DNA from: CAZYWA01 sp964650975 [NCBI: uncultured bacterium]
GTDB lineage: Bacteria; JADJOY01
Assembly (NCBI GenBank): GCA_964650975.1
Contig: CAZYWA010000412.1
Coordinates: 1 to 7,421, forward strand
Reading direction: 5' to 3'
DNA: 7,421 nt
The position numbers were made by a program, and so were the translations under genes. Below the pieces are notes generated by a model. That model did not search any database, was not told where the DNA came from, and saw only the letters and a list, made by a program, of their open reading frames with translations. Positions 6,147-7,421 of the stretch are shown in pieces (positions within the stretch are counted from its first letter, which is position 1; every line of letters starts with the position of its first letter).

Positions 6147-6941
6147 ATGAAGCGAGCGCTCGAGAACCTCACTCGTACCGGCGCCTCGGCGCTGCTGGGT
6201 GCCGTGCTTCTGGGGAGCCCCGCCGCGCTCCTCGCGCGCCATGCGTCCGCCGCCACCGAACCGGACGCCGAGACTGCGCCAGCGTCGGAGGCCGGCACCG
6301 CCGCGAGCGCCGTCCCTCCCGCCACGCCGGACGACGAGACGACCTACCGCATCGTCCCGGGAGACTTGATCGAGATCAAATCGATCGTCGACTCGAACCT
6401 GAGCGAGACCGTTCGCGTCGGGCCTGACGGCAAGGTCACCCACCCGCTCACTGGGTACTTTCGCGCCGAGGGCCTGACACCAGAGGAGCTCTCGGCGGAG
6501 TTCACGAGGCTCCTGTCCCGCACCGTGCGCGATCCGAGCGTCACGGTCTTCGTGCGAGAGTACGCGGGGCGGGTGGTGTACGTGGGTGGCGAGGTCTTCC
6601 ACCCCCGCGACGTGCAGATCCTGGGCAAGATGACCGCGATGAGCGCGATCCTCGCCGCGGGCGGCTACACGCCCGCCGGGAACCTCTCGAAGGTGGTGCT
6701 GCTGCATCGCGAGCTCGGCGGGGGCGCGAGCTCGAAGATCGTGGATCTGGCGAACCTCGCCGACGGTGACACGTCGAAGGGCCCCGATCCGGCGCTGGCG
6801 CCGTTCGACATCGTGATCGTGCCGCCCACCACGATCACCGAGATCGACCGCTTCGTCGAGCAATACATCACCCGCGTCGTCCCCGGAAACCTGAGCGCGG
6901 GCTTCACCTACGTCCTGGGCCAGCAGAAAATCGCACCGTAG
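6147..6941 (+). CDS. Polysaccharide export protein (OPX, Wza/GumB-like, SLBB domain)
   Basis: A 264-residue exported protein of the outer-membrane polysaccharide export family, which moves capsule or exopolysaccharide across the periplasm and outer membrane with a Wzc-type or ABC partner. The signal peptide is KR (2-3), hydrophobic ASALLGAVLLGSPAALL (13-29) and ASA (33-35) as a signal peptidase I site. There is no lipobox cysteine, unlike E. coli Wza. An acidic, Ala/Pro-rich linker follows (36-64). The Poly_export domain covers about 66-138: YRIVPGDLIEIKS, VGPDGKVTHPLTG, RDPSVTVFV. One SLBB domain covers about 139-195: VVYVGGEVFHPRDVQILG, AILAAGGYTPAGNLSKVVLL. Then come FDIVIVPPT (220-228) and a C-terminal segment, EIDRFVEQYITRVVP (232-246), that may be the outer-membrane helix. 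The single SLBB domain makes it a short OPX. ATG 6147 has AAAGGGA about nine bases upstream inside the pilZ end. No synthase or Wzc partner is visible in the window. Confidence 0.93.
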   Translation: MKRALENLTRTGASALLGAVLLGSPAALLARHASAATEPDAETAPASEAGTAASAVPPATPDDETTYRIVPGDLIEIKSIVDSNLSETVRVGPDGKVTHPLTGYFRAEGLTPEELSAEFTRLLSRTVRDPSVTVFVREYAGRVVYVGGEVFHPRDVQILGKMTAMSAILAAGGYTPAGNLSKVVLLHRELGGGASSKIVDLANLADGDTSKGPDPALAPFDIVIVPPTTITEIDRFVEQYITRVVPGNLSAGFTYVLGQQKIAP

Positions 6942-6950
6942 CGCGCGGAA

Positions 6951-6968
6951 GGGTCGGAGTCAGGACCC
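6951..6968. terminator. Weak inverted repeat between convergent opx and lepB
   Basis: GGGTC (6951-6955) and GACCC (6964-6968) could form a 5-bp stem with an 8-base loop in the 39-bp gap between the two stop codons. There is no T-run on either side, so it is at best a weak bidirectional terminator. Confidence 0.2.
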
Positions 6969-6980
6969 AGCCGAGGCGGC

Positions 6981-7421
6981 CTAGCGGACCGCGTGGCCGA
7001 TGCGGCCCAGACGCTCGAACGAAGGAAGCCAGTTGTCCGGCTCCTTCGACCAGTAGATCCGCACCGCGCGCCCCAGGATCTTCTCGGCGTCGACGATGCC
7101 CCAGAAGCGGCTGTCGAGGCTGTGCTGCCGGTTGTCGCCCATCATGAAGTAGCTGTGCTCGGGGACGTGGAAGGGCGGCATGTAGTCGGTCTTCGACTGG
7201 AAAGGCCCGCAGTCGGCGCCCGGTGTCTCGATGAGCTGCCCGTCCGGGCACTTCCCCCAGGCATCGACGAGCGCCTCGCCGTTGATGAACACCCGGCGGT
7301 TCCGCACCTCGATGGTGTCCCCGGGCAAGCCGATGATGCGCTTGATGTAGTCGTCGCACTCGTCCTTGGGGAACCGGAACACCACGATGTCGCCGCGCTG
7401 CGGGTCGCGAAGCCCCATCCA
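6981..7421 (-). CDS. lepB: Signal peptidase I, C-terminal part (5' end beyond window)
   Basis: Removes Sec and Tat signal peptides on the outer face of the inner membrane. The frame is open to the right edge (146 residues visible, counted from the Trp at the edge), so the transmembrane N-terminus and the box with the catalytic Ser (SMxPT type) lie outside. The preceding RGDIVVFRFP (9-18), the catalytic Lys box YIKRIIGLPGD (25-35, K27) and GDNRQHSLDSRFWG (95-108) are diagnostic for this family (S26A). Between them sits a segment of about 25 residues with C58 and C71, which could form a disulfide in the periplasmic domain, analogous in idea to the E. coli LepB disulfide. A third Cys (C22) lies just before the Lys box. 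An ATG at 7418 lies in frame but cannot be the true start, because the catalytic Ser box would then be missing. Convergent with opx, 39 bp apart. Confidence 0.94.
   Translation of the reverse strand, partial: WMGLRDPQRGDIVVFRFPKDECDDYIKRIIGLPGDTIEVRNRRVFINGEALVDAWGKCPDGQLIETPGADCGPFQSKTDYMPPFHVPEHSYFMMGDNRQHSLDSRFWGIVDAEKILGRAVRIYWSKEPDNWLPSFERLGRIGHAVR

Noticed and set aside
6054-6863. Minus-strand open frame of 269 codons opposite the OPX gene
   Set aside because: His/Arg/Asp-rich antisense translation; the OPX gene on the plus strand has a signal peptide, Poly_export and SLBB motifs.
1-7421. Defence system, mobile element, CRISPR array or tRNA/rRNA gene
   Set aside because: No transposase, integrase, Cas-like protein, regularly spaced direct repeats, terminal inverted repeats or RNA gene signatures seen on either strand.

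Overview
The window is a GC-rich (about two-thirds G+C by eye) chromosomal segment from a Gram-negative bacterium. A lipopolysaccharide heptosyltransferase and an outer-membrane polysaccharide export protein imply an outer membrane. The PilZ protein type, the large secreted PHP-domain metallohydrolase and the strong G/C third-position bias suggest a myxobacterium or other former deltaproteobacterium. That placement is inference; no rRNA or other taxonomic marker is present.

Layout from left to right. (1) Bases 1-2320, minus: the 5' 773 codons of a large exported, possibly lipid-anchored PHP-domain metallohydrolase of CehA/McbA type, running off the left edge. (2) 2426-3481, minus: heptosyltransferase WaaF, 105 bp upstream of gene 1 and on the same strand. 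A strong GC hairpin lies in that gap. (3) 3591-4535 (or from 3555), plus: homoserine kinase ThrB, divergent from waaF, with an extended -10 promoter candidate in the shared gap. (4) 4557-5324, minus: an unrecognised exported protein convergent with thrB. (5) 5474-6145, plus: a PilZ-domain protein. (6) 6147-6941, plus: a polysaccharide export (OPX) protein starting one base after the pilZ stop codon. (7) 6981-7421, minus: the C-terminal part of signal peptidase I (LepB), entering from the right edge.

Most genes relate to the cell envelope: LPS core assembly, capsule or exopolysaccharide export, signal peptide removal, and two exported proteins of unclear function. ThrB is the metabolic exception. 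The most suggestive unit is the pilZ-opx pair, where a candidate c-di-GMP receptor is apparently translationally coupled to an exopolysaccharide exporter. I see no mobile element, CRISPR array, tRNA, rRNA or defence system. This is mostly ordinary core chromosome with some uncharacterised accessory envelope proteins. No stretch longer than 300 bases lacks a gene.
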